64,000 nucleotides of DNA from Misgurnus anguillicaudatus (taxonomy: Eukaryota > Chordata > Actinopteri > Cypriniformes > Cobitidae), in contig NW_027395283.1 of the NCBI RefSeq assembly GCF_027580225.2, positions 7,196,501 through 7,260,500 of the forward strand. Direction: 5' to 3'. The notes beneath the pieces are model-generated. The model did no database searches, was not told the DNA's origin, and saw only the letters and a program-made list of their open reading frames with translations. The position numbers were made by a program, and so were the translations under genes. Positions 44,898 through 58,439 of the stretch are shown here, one piece after another (within the stretch, counting starts at the first letter, position 1; each line of letters opens with the position of its first letter).

Positions 44898-46005
44898 TCA
44901 GTCCAAAAATGTTACTTTTTTTTTACAAAATAATTGCAATATTTTTCTAAAACCCGTAAAACCCGTTCTGTATCCTCTGGCAACATCAGATGTGTCATTG
45001 ACAATAAAAGCTGAAGAAAACAATTCAGCCAAAGAAGAAACTAAATGCTGTTTCTTAATCAACTCATCTGTGAACAAAGGAAAAGACAAAGCAGATAAAT
45101 CAGGTAATGGCAAAGAATTAGTTTTAGTTAACACCCCCATTATTGTCAGATGTCTGTTCATCAACACTTTTAGACAAAGCTCGAGTTGTTACAGCCACAG
45201 GATCTCCAACAGCATGGCGTTGAACAAACTCTCCAGTTGACAAAACTACAGGAGGTGAAGGTTTACTGAGCCACAACTTATTTTCTGCTAATTTATTTCC
45301 CAAAATAAGATGAATACCATCAGTGGGCAAAGTCGGACACAATCCTACTATTACTTCACCACCAAATCAAAGTTAATCCTAATTTTATGAAGAGGAACTG
45401 ACAAGGTTTTCATGCCTTCATCAAATTAAAACACTGTCAACAGTGTCAGACGCTGAGGAAAATGACAAAAGGGCTCTAAAATAAAACTATCCATAGCTCC
45501 TGTATCACGCAGGATTTTTTCTTGAACTTCTTTGTCCTCTACACTGAAAAAAATAATTCATTGAATTTAATCAATTTTTTAAAGGTAAGTGGTTGCAATC
45601 GATTTATTTAAGCTACATTTAAACAAAAGTTTTATATTTTATTTTACGTTACTAATCTTTTTTGTTTAAATGTAGCTTAATTAAATTGATTGCAACCACT
45701 TACCTTAAAAAATTGTTTAAATTCAATGAATCATTTTTTTCAGAGTAAAGACACTTGACCTTCTATTATAAAGGGAGAATAAATGGACAAATATCTTTCA
45801 AATACACACGTATATGCTTTGAGTATTGCGGCTTTAAAAATTCAATAATCCTTACTCTCGTCTTCACTTAAAGCCGAAAAAGCCTGCTGTGCTTTCCCCA
45901 CTAACACGCATTTCAACATCAAAACCCAGTTTGCTTCAGATCAACCCTGAATTTCAGCAACACGCTCAAGATAGTTGGGAGCCAAAGTCTCAAAAGCTCA
46001 ATAAA
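44898..46005 (-). pseudogene. Degraded Gypsy gag-protease remnant
   Basis: Minus-strand reading, in order: a gag-like piece (45870-46005; ETLAPNYLERVAEIQ, then VLVGKAQQAFSA), a MITE at 45542-45745, a protease piece near 45500 (ILRDTGAMDSFIL with the Asp-Thr-Gly motif), and LPTDGIHLILGNKLAENKLW (about 45270-45340). Several stops and frame changes separate the parts. This family differs from the Gypsy at 17546, as shown by its unrelated gag and protease context. It is long dead. Confidence 0.75.
45542..45745. mobile_element. Palindromic TA-flanked MITE (Tc1/mariner type)
   Basis: TA at 45540-45541 and 45746-45747. Ends CACTGAAAAAAAT and ATTTTTTTCAGAG. The arms pair through CAATCGATTTATTTAAGC-type sequence to a short loop. 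It interrupts the Gypsy remnant. Confidence 0.8.
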
Positions 46006-46669
46006 ATGGGTTGAACCTGACATGGTCTGCCATACTTTTTATTTGTGTTTTTTCTGTTAACTTTGACCCCAATAACCAATAATTGAAGGGTCTGCTCTGC
46101 CGAAAATATCACGAAAAAATTTGTGGCCATTTTAGTGTAAGCACCCTTTATTTTTATCAGAAAATTGTGAAAAATTATTTTTTTCCTCAAATCCTCAGTG
46201 AGTTGGGTAAGCTGTCAATAAATGCATTCCAGATACACAGAACACATGTGCTGACAACATCCACTGAAAAAATAACTCTTAAAACACATTTCTGCATAAT
46301 TTTGCATCAATTTAATGCAAAAATTAGGCGTTTTTTCACTTTTTTCCAATATTTTCATCTTTATTTCATTGGCAATCAACTATTCCCCCAAGTTCTACCA
46401 GAAAGACTCGAAGATAGGTTAAGAATTGATATGAGTTTATTTAACAGTAGTTAGCAACCAAGGTTGGAATGTAACACAGTATAGTTCTTTGGCGTAGGCC
46501 CCGATAATTCAAATCCAGGGGTCACGGATTCTTGCGGTTTCTGTCTGAAGATGAAGACAGGCCAGAATCTAATCCCCAAAAGTTGGTAACGATGATCGGT
46601 ACCCACCAGTGTTTCTTTGAGGTTCCTGAAACAGATAAGAAAAATTGTTATCTACTGACATTGACGGAT

Positions 46670-47500
46670 GCCGTAAGAGGCCATGGGATTGCCGCTTAGC
46701 CATAGAAGGCAGCAATATGCCAGAGAGAGATAGGCTGGAGAGATAGGTCGCGTAGGCCGTAGAAGGCAACGATATGCCTAGTGGGAAAAAGACAAATAGG
46801 CTTTAGAAGACAACGATATGCCAGAGAGAGATAGGCCGCACAGGCCACAGAAGGCAACGATATTCCTAGTGGGAAAAGGCCGCGTAGGCCTTTGGAAGGC
46901 AACGATATGCCAGAGAAATAGGCCACGTAGGCCATAGAAGGCAACGATATGCCAGATAGAGATAGGCTGGAGAGATAAGCCACGTAGGCCGTAGAAGGCA
47001 ACGATATGCCCAGTGGGAAAAAGCCGTGTAGGCTTTAGAAGGCAACAATATGCCAGACAGAGATAGGCCGCGTAGGCCGTAGAAAGCAACGATATGCCTA
47101 GTGAGAAAAGGCTGCGTAGGCCTTTGGAAGGCAACGATATGCCAGAGAAGGCAACGATATGCCAGATAGAGATAGGCCGCGTAGGCCGTAGAAGGCAAGA
47201 ATATGCCGTATTGAGAGAGGCTGTGTAGGCCATGAAGGGCAAAGATATGCCAGGGTTAGATAGGCCGCGTAGGCCGTAGAAGGCAACAATATGCCCAGTA
47301 GTAAAAGCCGACAGGTTAGCTTGCAATAACATTCACCACCAGTATTGACAAAAGATACAAACCATTAACATGTCCGTAAATGTCGACCGTATGTCAGCAG
47401 TAGATATCCGTAGAAGGCTGGCACGTTAGGCTTGAGAGCAGAGAGGCCGCGTAGGCCGCAGAAGGCAATGTTATGCCAGAGTGAGAAATTATATAAAATG
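46670..47500. repeat. Minisatellite with ~44-46-bp units
   Basis: About eighteen units with two alternating forms. The core is GCGTAGGCCGTAGAAGGCAA then CGATATGCC, ending either AGAGAGAGATAG or TAGTGGGAAAAG. Frames on the minus strand repeat the same peptide and are artefacts of the tandem structure. Confidence 0.88.
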
Positions 47501-47706
47501 GCAAAGGCCATGATTTAGCATGGTTAAATACACCACCACCACCAGTAATTTGCTTAAACATACCTTGATTATTGCTTGCCATTATTGAATTGAATGTCAT
47601 AGTGTTTTTCCTGCACATGGTGAAATTAGGAGAGCGGCTCCTGATGAAGAGAGACAATAGATGTATGCATGCTTTTACATTGTCATTATAAAAGTAGGGA
47701 GAAGAT

Positions 47707-49672
47707 CAGAGGTGTAAAGAGTAGCTGAAAGCCATACTTGAGTAAAAGTACAGATTCCTTACTGTAAAAATTACTCCACTACAAGTTACAAGTCACCAAT
47801 TTAAATACAACTTGAGTAAAAGTATTAAAGTAACCCAATTTAAAAGTACTTAAGTATTTTTACTCATACTGAATGTTGGCTCAAAGATGCACTAGTCCTC
47901 AACACAAAGAGACATTGTAGGTCAGTGAAAACCAAGAAAGTTTATTTATGAGGTTTTACTTCCTAATATAGAAAAGAAATCAAACACCTCAAAATTTTGA
48001 CCTGGCAGAACAAACACAGATTAAACATAGTCATAGTCTTTTGACTAAAATTTAATTTAGTTTTAGTTATTTTTGTCATCTGAATTCATTTGGTTTTAGT
48101 CTAATTTTATTCAACTAAATGCCATGAGATTTTAGTCTACATTAAATTTAATTTAAACCCATATAATTTTAGTCTAGTGCCAGGCTGACAAATATATAGC
48201 CTAACTGTTGTTATATAAATATGGTAACACTTTACAATAAGGTTGATTAGTAAACATTAGGTAGCTACATTAGTTAACATGAACTAATAATGAACTGCAC
48301 TTATACAGCATTTATTAATCTTTGTTAATGTTAATTTCAACAATTACTAATACTTTATTAAAATCTTGTTAACATTAGTTAATGGACTCTGAACTAACAT
48401 GAACAAACAATTAAAGCTTAATTTTTTATTAAGTAACATTAACAAAGATGAATAAATACAGTAACAAATGTATTGCTCGTGGTTTGTTCAAGTTAGTTAA
48501 TACATTAACTAATGTTAACTAATCAACCTTATTGTAAAGTGTTACCAAATATTCTTACTTGGGCCAATCCTAAAAAAGTTATCTAAATATATCAAAAATT
48601 CCAGTATTAGAGTCCAGTAGGTTGTTACAGTTAATATACAGTAACAGAAATTTGCATATTAAAAACGTGAAGTTGTTCATTTGAAAGATTAATTGAAAAC
48701 ACATGTAGTAGACGTAACACCACTATCTCACATTAAGTGCACTACATTTCTTCAGTCATGCATCCCTCTTTACAGTAAATACATTACAGCATACTTGATT
48801 AAATGTGAGGACAGTGAAATTGTACACTTATTATCAATCTTATAATGTACTTAAGTTACTCACGCAATCAGTACAGGACATTGCTGGTTTATTTTGGCTT
48901 ATATTGTAAGTTATATCAACCAGCTCAGGTTAGCTGATAAAGTAGCATCAGAGTATATAAAACATTTGTGCTTGCCTTTGAGGTGCGGGATGGCCCTCCT
49001 GCAATCGCGCATCAATTTTGTTTTGATTGTAGCATCACATGTTTAACAAAGGGTCCCTTGACAGAAGCAAATGTGATATGCATCCATATGTTTGCGCTTT
49101 ATCTCTTCTCTCAGATAAGACGCTAACTTTTCTCTACAGTTTATGACATACGCAGCACGCAGATGTCCCGCTATGGTGGCTCAATGCAAGCCATTCAGCG
49201 TTTGACATCAAAGTACCGCGAGACCAGACTTCTCCATATGCATTTGATTCGCTCTCGCAGTACTTTGATTTCATACGATTGCCCTGCGTGGCGACACATA
49301 TGCTGCGTCCGAAACCGCCTACTACATACTATATAGTACGCGAAAAGCAGTAGGCGAGGCGAGTAGTATGTCCGAATACATAGTATTAGAAAAACAGTAT
49401 GCGAAAAGTACCCGGATGACCTACTACTTCCGGTTAGATTTTGCAGTGTGCATACGATGGACGCTTCACTATCCCATGATGCCCCGGACGAGTAACGTTA
49501 AGTGTCATTTCAAATGTAGTGGAGTAAAGAGTACAAATACCCAATCAAAAATGTAATTGAGTAGAGAGTAAAAGTTGCTTATATTTTTGATACTCAGTAC
49601 AAGTACAAAGTAGCCCAAAAAATACTTAAGTACAGTAACGAAGTACATTTACTTAAGTACTTTACACCTCTG
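47707..49672. mobile_element. Non-autonomous hAT, copy B, inverted relative to copy A
   Basis: Same family as 40232-42530 in opposite orientation. GAGAAGAT is duplicated at 47699-47706 and 49673-49680. It is shorter because about 330 bp (equivalent to ~40408-40735) are missing, with a short TACTCG-like microhomology at the junction. The inner GGTAACAC MITE is retained. Confidence 0.93.
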
Positions 49673-49680
49673 GAGAAGAT

Positions 49681-50643
49681 TAGATGGTTACAAACAAATC
49701 TGACTGATGCTAAAGATTGCACGGTGTCACTGTCGTGTCTTGTGCTTCCCCAGTCTTGTACTCTTTATTTGAAGTTCTGTAATGTCATCCATGTCTGTAG
49801 TTCTTTTAGTTCGTTGGTCCTTGTTCTAGATTGTTTTCCTGAGGGCTGTTTCATAAAACTCGATTACAAAATAAGCCAGGCTTATTTTGTTAAGTCTGGC
49901 TTATTGCCGGTGGATTTCGTTTCATAAAACAAACTTGAACTAGTTCAACCCCGGTTACTATGGAAACTTATGCTTGGAAACTAGCCTGGTCCGGGGCAGG
50001 CTAACTGTCCGGCTAAGCCTCTTTTGTTGCTTAACTAGACTTCCACTAACACTGAAATGTAAATGCAATGATATTACAGCTGACTCTTTGACATTTTATT
50101 TGACTTTATTAACAACTATTAATCTAACGATTAAAGAAAATAAACTTATATATTAAATTTGATAAGTTTTGTTACAATAATAAATAATAAAATATTTGTT
50201 TCATAATATGGTATGTTATAGGCCTATCAAATGTTGAATATAAATGATAATCTTAACTACCCCAATATAAGGATAATAGCCACAGCAGTAAAATTTGTAT
50301 CTAAATTTAAGATAGTATCTAAATACATATTGCAATGTATTGATGAAATATATATTTAATTCAGATTGTCTGTCATACAGAAAGGAGAATTAATACAACA
50401 CACACATGTCAAGTAGCTTGGTGTGCATAAAAATGCACATTATTTTAAAGATATACAGTATTTGTAACTTTCTCTAGTTGTGTCATGGTTCTGCCATCTT
50501 TTCCTTTGTTTAATCTAGTCTTGTGGCAGAATCATGACAGACCCATGTTTTGTGTGGGTTCACGTGGTCTTAGTATTGGTTTACTGGACCACGTGTTCCC
50601 TGTGTCTTGTCTCTTTTACCCCGCTCCCTTGTCATCCTCATTA
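49681..50643. repeat. Mosaic of decayed MITE pieces
   Basis: TGTCACTGTCGTGTC near 49725 and TGTGTCATGGTTCTGCC near 50478 look like element ends. GGCTGTTTCATAAAAC (about 49852) and AAAATAAGCCAGGCTTATTT are known fish MITE words. I could not pair the ends or find duplications. Confidence 0.45.
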
Positions 50644-52900
50644 GGGCCCGAGCACACCGGGGTGTGAGGACCCTATTGTTCTTCAAGGAGTTATTAGGGC
50701 CCGAGCACCGAGGAGCAGGCCAGAATGGCCTGCATCGAAAGGTGCGAAGCCCTATTGTTTTTGATCGAATTTATTATTATTTTTTTAATTTTTAGGGCCC
50801 GAGCACCGAGGAACAGGCCAGAATGGCCTGCACCGAAAGGTGCGAAGCCCTATTGTTTTTGCTCGGATTATTATTTTTATTATTATTTTTATTATTAGGG
50901 CCCGAGCACCGAGGAGCAGGCCAGAATGGCCTGCACCGAAAGATGCGAAGCCCTATTGTTTTTGCTCGGATTATTATTTTTATTATTATTTTTATTATTA
51001 GGGCCCGAGCACCGAGGAGCAGGCCAGAATGGCCTGCACCGAAAGATGCGAAGCCCTATTGTTTTTGCTCGAATTTATTATTAGGGCCCGAGCACCTAAT
51101 AATAAACAAAAATTTTACACTTTTGGCCACTTTGGGTGCCTTAACATACTCGAAAACTCTTGAAATTTGGCACAGACGTCAGAGTCGTCGGCCATCAGGT
51201 CCGGGCAAAGGCTGGACCACGGGCGTGGCAAGGGAGCTCTGTAGCGCCCCCTGTAATTCAAAAACAAACATTGGGGCACAGATCGGCAAAAATGTACGCA
51301 CATGTACGAAAGTTGGTACGCATATAGATCTCATCGACCCGAACAACTTTCGCCCTCTAACATTTCAGCTCCGCCCAACAGGAAGTCAGCTATTTTGGAT
51401 TGTTTAAAAAATGCATGCGTTGAACTTTTGAATACTCCTCCTAGAGAATGCATGCGATTGACACCAAAATGGTGAACATGATGTCGAGACATTGGACTTA
51501 GTAAATTGCGAAGGGATTTTTGATATCTCGAACGGTTCCGCCATGGCGAGCCGACAAAGTTGTGGCGAAATCAGAGAAACAGGAAGTGTCTAATATCTAT
51601 GGCAGTCTAAAATGTGGGGTTTCTTTTACCTACAGTCCCCAAATGGCTCAGAAACAACATTAAATAGCCCACTGATATTTTACCCACTTGATGCCCTTGC
51701 CCACCGTGCATCGTTTTCTCGGACGCACCGTGTAGCGGTAAAAAAAAACGTGCGAGGGCCCGCCATTGCTGCTTGCAGCTATATTTAGGGCCCGAGCACC
51801 GAGGAGCAGGCCAGAATGGCCTGCACCGAAAGGTGCGAAGCCCTATTGTTTTTGCTCGGATTTATTAGGGCCCGAGCACCGAGGAGCAGGCCAGAATGGC
51901 CTGCACCGAAAGGTGCGAAGCCCTATTGTTTTTGCTCGAATTTATTAGGGCCCGAGCACCGAGGAGCAGGCCAGAATGGCCTGCACCGAAAGGTGCGAAG
52001 CCCTATTGTTTTTGCTCGGATTATTATTAGGGCCCGAGCACCGAGGAGCAGGCCAGAATGGCCTGCACCGAAAGGTGCGAAGCCCTATTGTTTTCCTTAG
52101 GATTATTATTTTTATTTTTATTTTTTTCAACACTTGACCTAATTTGGCTCCCTTAACATACTCGAAAACTCTTGAAACTTGGCACACATGTCAGAGTCCC
52201 GTACCACTAGGCTCATGCAAAGGCTGAAACACGGGCGTGGCACAGGGGCTCTGTAGCGCCCCCTGTAATGCAAAAACAAACATTGGTGCACAGATTTGGC
52301 AAGCATGTACGCACATGTACGAAAGTTGGTACGCATATAGATCTCATCGACCCGAACAACTTTCGCCCTCTAACATTTTAGCTCCGCCCAACAGGAAGTC
52401 CGCCATTTTGGATTGTTTAAAAAATGCATGCGGTGAACTTTTGAATACTCCTCCTAGGGGATTCATGCAAATGACACCAAAAGTGGTCAACATGATGCAG
52501 AGACATTGTAGATGCTAAATTGCGAAGGAATTTTTGGAATCTCAAACGCTGTTGCCATGGCAACGCTTCAAACTTTACTTTAATTTCAGGCATATTTAAG
52601 GCTCTTGGCGTGCTTAGATTAACTTTAAATTTGGCACACACATCAGAGTTGTCGGCTGTTAAGTGTTGACAAAAAGGTCAGATAAAGGCGTGTCTATTTA
52701 GTGGCTCACTAGCGCCCCCGTTTATCTAAATGTGGGGTTTCTTTTACCTATAGTACCCAAATTGGTCAGTAGCAACATGAAATAGTCCACTGATATTTAC
52801 CCACTTGATGCACATGCCCACTTTGCGTCGTTTTCTCGGAGGCACCATGTAGCGGTAAAAAAACGTGCGAGGGCCCGCCATCGCTGCTTGCAGCTATATT
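50644..52900. repeat. High-copy teleost GGGCCCGAGCACC repeat, self-nested cluster
   Basis: About ten copies of a short palindromic unit (GGGCCCGAGCACC ... GGTGCGAAGCCCTATTG), some only 80 bp apart (51787, 51867, 51947, 52028), plus two longer bodies (51081-51780 and ~52110-52900). The bodies contain CTGTAGCGCCCCCTGTAAT and end GCTGCTTGCAGCTATATT. I recognise the family as abundant in fish but do not assign a class. No protein. Confidence 0.8.
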
Positions 52901-55900
52901 TTAATTTTTATTTTTTTAACACTTTTGGGCATTTTGGGTGCCTTAACATGCTCGAAAACAACTGAAATTTAGCACAGACCTCAAAGTCGTCGGCCATTAG
53001 GACCGGGCAAATGCTGGAACACGGGCGTGGCAGTAGGGCTCTGTAGCGCCCCCTGTAATACAAACAAATATTGGTGCACAAATCGGGCAAACATGTACGC
53101 ACATGTACGAGAGTTGGTACGTATATAGATCCCATCGACCGAACAACTTTCACAATCAAACCTATTAGCTCCGCCCCACAGGAAGTCGGCCATTTTGGAT
53201 GGTTTCAAAAATGCATACGGTGAACTTTTAAATACTCCTCCTAGAGGATTCATGCAAATGACACCAAATGTGGTGATCATGATGTCGAGACATTGGACTT
53301 GCTAAATTGCGAAGGGATTTTTGATATCTCGAACGGTGTTGCCATGGCGAAGCTGCAAAGTCATAGCGAAATCAGAGAAACAGGAAGTGTCTAATATCTA
53401 AGGCAAAAAATGTCTTATAGTGATGACACGCGGGGTGTTTGTTCGTCTGAAGATTCCGATCGCATCGATGTGCCTATTGTAAGTCTCGGGTATAGCGCCA
53501 CCACCAGGCGCCAGGAAGTGTTGCAGTCACAAAGGTTGATTTTTTTTTACAGTTCCATGTGATGTTCTTTTAAATACTCCTCCTAGAATGTTTATGCGAT
53601 TGACACCAAAAGTGGTCAACATGATGCCAAGACATAGTAGATGATAAATTGCGAAGGGATTTTTGATATCTCGAACGTTGTTCCCATGACAACGCGTCAA
53701 ACTTTACTTTCATTTTAAAGGCATATTTAAGCCCTTCAGTTGCATGCAGTGAACTTTTCAATACTCCTTCTAGGATATTCATGCGATTGACACCAAACGT
53801 GGTCAACATGATGCCGAGACATTGGAGATGATAAATTGTGAAGGGATTATTGATATCTCAAACGCTGTTCCCATGGCAACGCCTCAAACTTTTTACTTTC
53901 ATTTTAAAGGCTTATTTAAGCCTGACAGTCGCATGCAATATTCTTTTTAATACTCCTTCTAGGGAAATAATGCGATTCACACCAGAAGTTGTCAACATGA
54001 TGCTGACATTGTAGACGCTAAATTGCGAAGGAATTTTTGACATCTCTAACGCTATTCCCATGGCAACGTGTCAAACTTTACTTTTATGTCAGGCATATTT
54101 AAGGCTCTTGGTGTGCTTAGATTGACTTTAAATTTGGCACACACATCAGATTTGTCGGCTGTTAAGTGTTGACAAAAACGTCAGATAAAGGTTTGTCTAT
54201 TTAGTGGCTCACCAGCGCCCCCGTTTGTCTAAAATGTGGGGTTTCTTTTACCTACAGTACCTAAAGGGGTCAGTAGCAGCATGATATTTACCCACTTGAT
54301 GCACTTTCCCACCGTGCATCGTTTTCTCGGAGGCACCGTGTAGCGGTAAACAAATGTGCGAGGGCTTGAAGCTATATTTATTATTATTTTCCGAAATGAA
54401 TTGCATTTTTGAAGGCCTAAACATGCTCAAAAACTCATTAAATTTTGCAAAAGTGGTGAAAATGTACATGTGGTATAGGCGTCAGAAGTGGGCGTGTAGA
54501 AATGGCTCCATAGCGCCACCTGCAAAATTTTAAGAGAACAGCCCCCCCGCTACGAAAAAACGTACAGATACAAAATTTGGGAGGATCATCTATCACCCCA
54601 AGACTTACAAAAAATTCTCTTGGAACTAAGCTCTAAACCCCACAGGAAGTCAGCCATTTTTTATTTTCTCTGTCATTTTTTGACATTTCCAAGCGTCATA
54701 CTTTAACAAACTCCTCCCAGAGATTTAATCCGATCATCATCATATTTGGTCAGTATCATCTAAAGGCCTTTGCGATGCTAAATTGTGGAGCTTTTGACTT
54801 TTTGTTGAAGGGTGTGTCCGTGGCGGCCTGGCAAAGTGTAATGTTTAGCTATGAAACAGGAAGCTGTTGTAATTCAGGCATACATTGTCCGATCTGCCCC
54901 CGATTTCACACGTTTGTTTAGGGTCCCGGCCTGAACACATCAACATGGCATAATTCAGTAACAGTCATAGCGCCACCTAGAGGCAGCAGGAAATGCCATG
55001 TTTAAAGCTGTGACTTACTCGCCCTTAGAGATTTCTCCATATAAACATCATATTTCACCAGTCTAATCTCAAGACCTTGTATGATGATAAATAGCGACGA
55101 CCTTGACTTTTCGTTAAAGGGCGTGTCCGTTGTGGACTCGCAAAGTATCGCTAAATGAATCACATTTTTGACAGCCTAAACGAGCTTAAAAAGTCATGAA
55201 ACGTTGCACACATGTCAAAGGTGGCGAATACTTGGGGTGTTAAAATACGTTAATCGTACAGATACAAAATGTAGTAGGATCATGTATCAGCCCAAGACCT
55301 ACAAAACAGTCTCTTGGAGCAAACTTCTAAACCCCACAGGAAGTCAGCCATTTTGAAGTGCAAATTTTGCCATTTCTGGGCTTCGGACTTTAACAAACTC
55401 CTCATAGAATTTTAATCAGATCATCATCATATTTGGTCTGTGTCATCTAAAGGCCTTTGTGATGGTAAATTGCTTAGGTCTTGACTTTTCGTTGGAGGGC
55501 GTGTCCGTGGCGACCTGCAAAATTTCTGTGTTTTGCAATGAAACAGGAGGTTGTTCTAACTCAGGCTTACAATGTCCAATCTGACCCATGCATCACTTAT
55601 TTGATAAGGGTCTTGGCCTGAACACATTTCAATGCCAATATTCAGCTTCAGTCATAGCACCACCTAGAGGTAGCAGGAAATTACATGTTTTATGCTGTGA
55701 TTTACTGCTCTTAGAGATTTAATCAAATCATCATCATATTCGGTCAGACTTATCTTAAGCCCTTTGCGATGATAAATAGCAAAGATCTTGACTTTTTTTA
55801 AAGGGCATGTCCGTGGCAGCCTTGCAAAGTATCACTTAATGAATCATATTTTTGACAGCCTAAACAAGCTAAAAAAGTCATGAAACGTTGCACACGGGTC

Positions 55901-56519
55901 AAATGTGGCAAACTTTTTTATTTGAAATAGGCCTCAGAACTGGGGGTGTAAAAGTGGCTCTATAGCGCCACCTACAAAAATTCAAGAGGGCAGCTTCGCT
56001 ACATTACAGATACGAAATGTGGTAGGATCATGTATGTCAAAAAAGTCTCTTGGAACCAAGCTGTAAACCCCACAGGAACTCAGATATTTTAATTTTCTCT
56101 GTAATTTAGGTGCAAATTTTGTCATTTTCAGGCTTCACACTTTAACAAACTCCTCCTGGATATTTAATCAGATCATCATCATATTTGAAACGTCTCATCT
56201 TATGGCCTTTGCAATGCTAAATTGCAGAGATCTAGCCTTTCATTGGAGGGTGTGTCAGTGGCGACCTGGCATAATTTGATGTTTCACCATGACATTGAAA
56301 TCTTTTGTAACTCAGACAAACAATGTCCAACCTGTCCCAGACTTCATCTAAAATACATCTTGAAAAGAGTCCCAATCTGCCCCACGCTTCACATGTTTGA
56401 TAAGTGTCCTGGCCTGTGGCAACATTCAGTTTACGCCAGCTGTTGGCAACATGAACATGCATGTTTTACATTAACTTAAAATACACTATTAATCTAAAAC
56501 ATTTTTGATAAGAATCTTG
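52901..56519. repeat. Diverged bodies of the same repeat family
   Basis: Further degenerate copies (52901-54380), then a related sequence in which the block AACTCCTCC...ATTTAATC...ATCATCATCATATTTGG recurs near 54710, 55390, 55690 and 56150. Words such as TAGCGCCACCT and CCCCACAGGAAGTCAGCCAT repeat throughout. No coding frame. Confidence 0.65.
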
Positions 56520-56527
56520 GAAAAAAG

Positions 56528-58004
56528 TAGGGATGCACCGAAATGAAAATTCTTGGCCGAAACCGAAAAACCGAAAAAGGAAACCAAGGCCGAAAAACCG
56601 AAACCGAAACACCGAAATAAATTATTATGCCAGTTATTAGTACAATTGCATTTATGGCTATCACTGTGTACTAACTTTACTAGGGGTGTGTGACGAATAA
56701 AAAAAACCTCACAGTTCGGATCACATTACAGTTTTTGAGGCACAGATCAGATTATTTTTCGGATCAGCAAAAAGGTGGGAAAAATCTAATAAACAATAAA
56801 GAAATTGCAAACATTTATAAAAAAGAACAAAGTTGTACATTAATAAGGTCTGAAATTAGCATTTTAACACAACTCAATGCTATTTTCACATATTATCTGT
56901 TCTGTTGTCAGACATATAGTGGCGTTTTCCCAGACAGGGATTAGACTAGTCCTAAAATAAATATAAGAGCAGTCCAAACTGAAAACATCTTGCACTTACA
57001 TATCTTTAAATACATCAGTGCCTTTAGTTTGTCCTCAAAATGCACACAAGTAATGTTTTTAGTAAGGCATGTTTGTTTAAACTAATTATATTTCCTAATT
57101 AAACTAAGGTCTAGTTCTGGCTTAAGCTAATCTCTGTCCAGGAAACCACCCCAAAGACTATTAAAATAGTGACTAAACATGGCCAAATAACCTTGTGTTT
57201 AATCCAACCAGCTGTTACTTTAACTACTAAGTTACTAAAATCTTGATTTATAAACGAGACATCGCAGACAATTCGGCGCAAATTACAAAATTGCATTACA
57301 CAGAGTTACTACAGAAGGCATGCGCGGGCATAGGAGAGAGAGAGCTCGCGCACAAGCACATAGAGAACCATTGTGTGTGGGAAAACATTGCTTACCTTTC
57401 ATGATAAACTCGAATCAGTCGTCTTCTCTGTCAGTAACATCTGACGTTTACGTGAAAATGCAAGTACACAGAGGAATCCGCATGGAAAACACATCCAACT
57501 TTTAATTCTTTCACTCAGTGTCATGTATGAGAGGCGCTGTCTAGGGGCTTCACGCAGAGAAAGAGAGAGAGTGCGCGTGCACAAGAGAGGCACCACCGAG
57601 CGCTCACAACAATAAATGAAGCCGTTTTAAATGAAAATAAAAATGTAAATGTTGCGACCATTGTTGATTTTGTGGCGCACACAAACAAATAAATGTATGA
57701 ATAACACTGCCAGGAGCAGAAGCCGCCATTACGCGAGATTAATGTAAACAGCGTGACACGTCGCGTAGTCGACGTAATCGATGACGTTGACGCGTCCTTG
57801 CAGCACTATTGAGCACGAAGGGGAGGGGTGGGAGACGACTGATCTTCGTGAGTGAAACCCAAGCGCTAGCGCACAGATGGTAGGGGCGCAGTTGACATTC
57901 ATTTTCGGTTTACATTTTCGGCTGGATTTTTTTATTTTGGCCCGAAACCGATAATGCCATTTTCGGTCGAAATTTTCGGCGACCGAAATTTCGGTGCATC
58001 CCTA
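56528..58004. mobile_element. Non-autonomous hAT with perfect 8-bp TSD
   Basis: Ends TAGGGATGCACCGAAAT and ATTTCGGTGCATCCCTA. GAAAAAAG at 56520-56527 and 58005-58012. The subterminal regions are rich in CCGAAA / TTTCGG words. An inner MITE (about 56920-57150) has CCCAGACAGGGATTAG and CTAATCTCTGTCCAGG ends. No transposase. Confidence 0.93.
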
Positions 58005-58197
58005 GAAAAAAGACATTCAGGAGGTGACATGGCTTAGATTTTGTTTCATACAGTGTTTGATAAGGATCAAATTTCACATATTTGACAAGACTCCTGGTTT
58101 GAAGACATCTATCTACATGCTAGTATTCATCTGCTGTCATAGTGTTACCTGCTGGCAGTAGTAAGTTTAATGTTTATATTTTAACAAACACTTTAAA

Positions 58198-58434
58198 AAA
58201 ATATTGGGTTGTCTTTAACCCCGGGCTGAGTAACTATAGGACAGAGCACATTTCTGGGTTAAAGTGACCCAAATAATGAGTTGTTTTAACCCAACTGCTG
58301 GGTTGTTTCAACGTGGTTGATTAACAATAACCCAGCAGTTGGGTTAAAATAACCCATTATTTGGGTCATTTTAACCCAGGAATGTGTTCTGTCCTATAGT
58401 TACCCAGCCCTGGGTTAAATATTTTTTAGAGTGT
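58198..58434. mobile_element. Palindromic MITE
   Basis: ACACTTTAAAAAAATATTGGG and TTAAATATTTTTTAGAGTGT ends. The arms mirror through CTATAGGACAGAGCAC / GTTCTGTCCTATAG and AACCCAACTGCTGGGTT. It folds into one long hairpin. The TA-type flank has decayed. Confidence 0.75.
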
Positions 58435-58439
58435 ACTAT

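Noticed and set aside
44854..45240. 128-codon + strand frame
   Set aside because: It lies antisense to a recognisable Gypsy protease-region remnant. Composition and context suggest chance.
46696..47332. Overlapping minus frames of 100-184 codons
   Set aside because: They are translations of the ~45-bp minisatellite with repeated GLRGLSLSGISLPS-type peptides.
50823..51407. 194-codon frame rich in RARAPRSRPEWPAPK repeats
   Set aside because: Translation of tandem GGGCCCGAGCACC repeat units.
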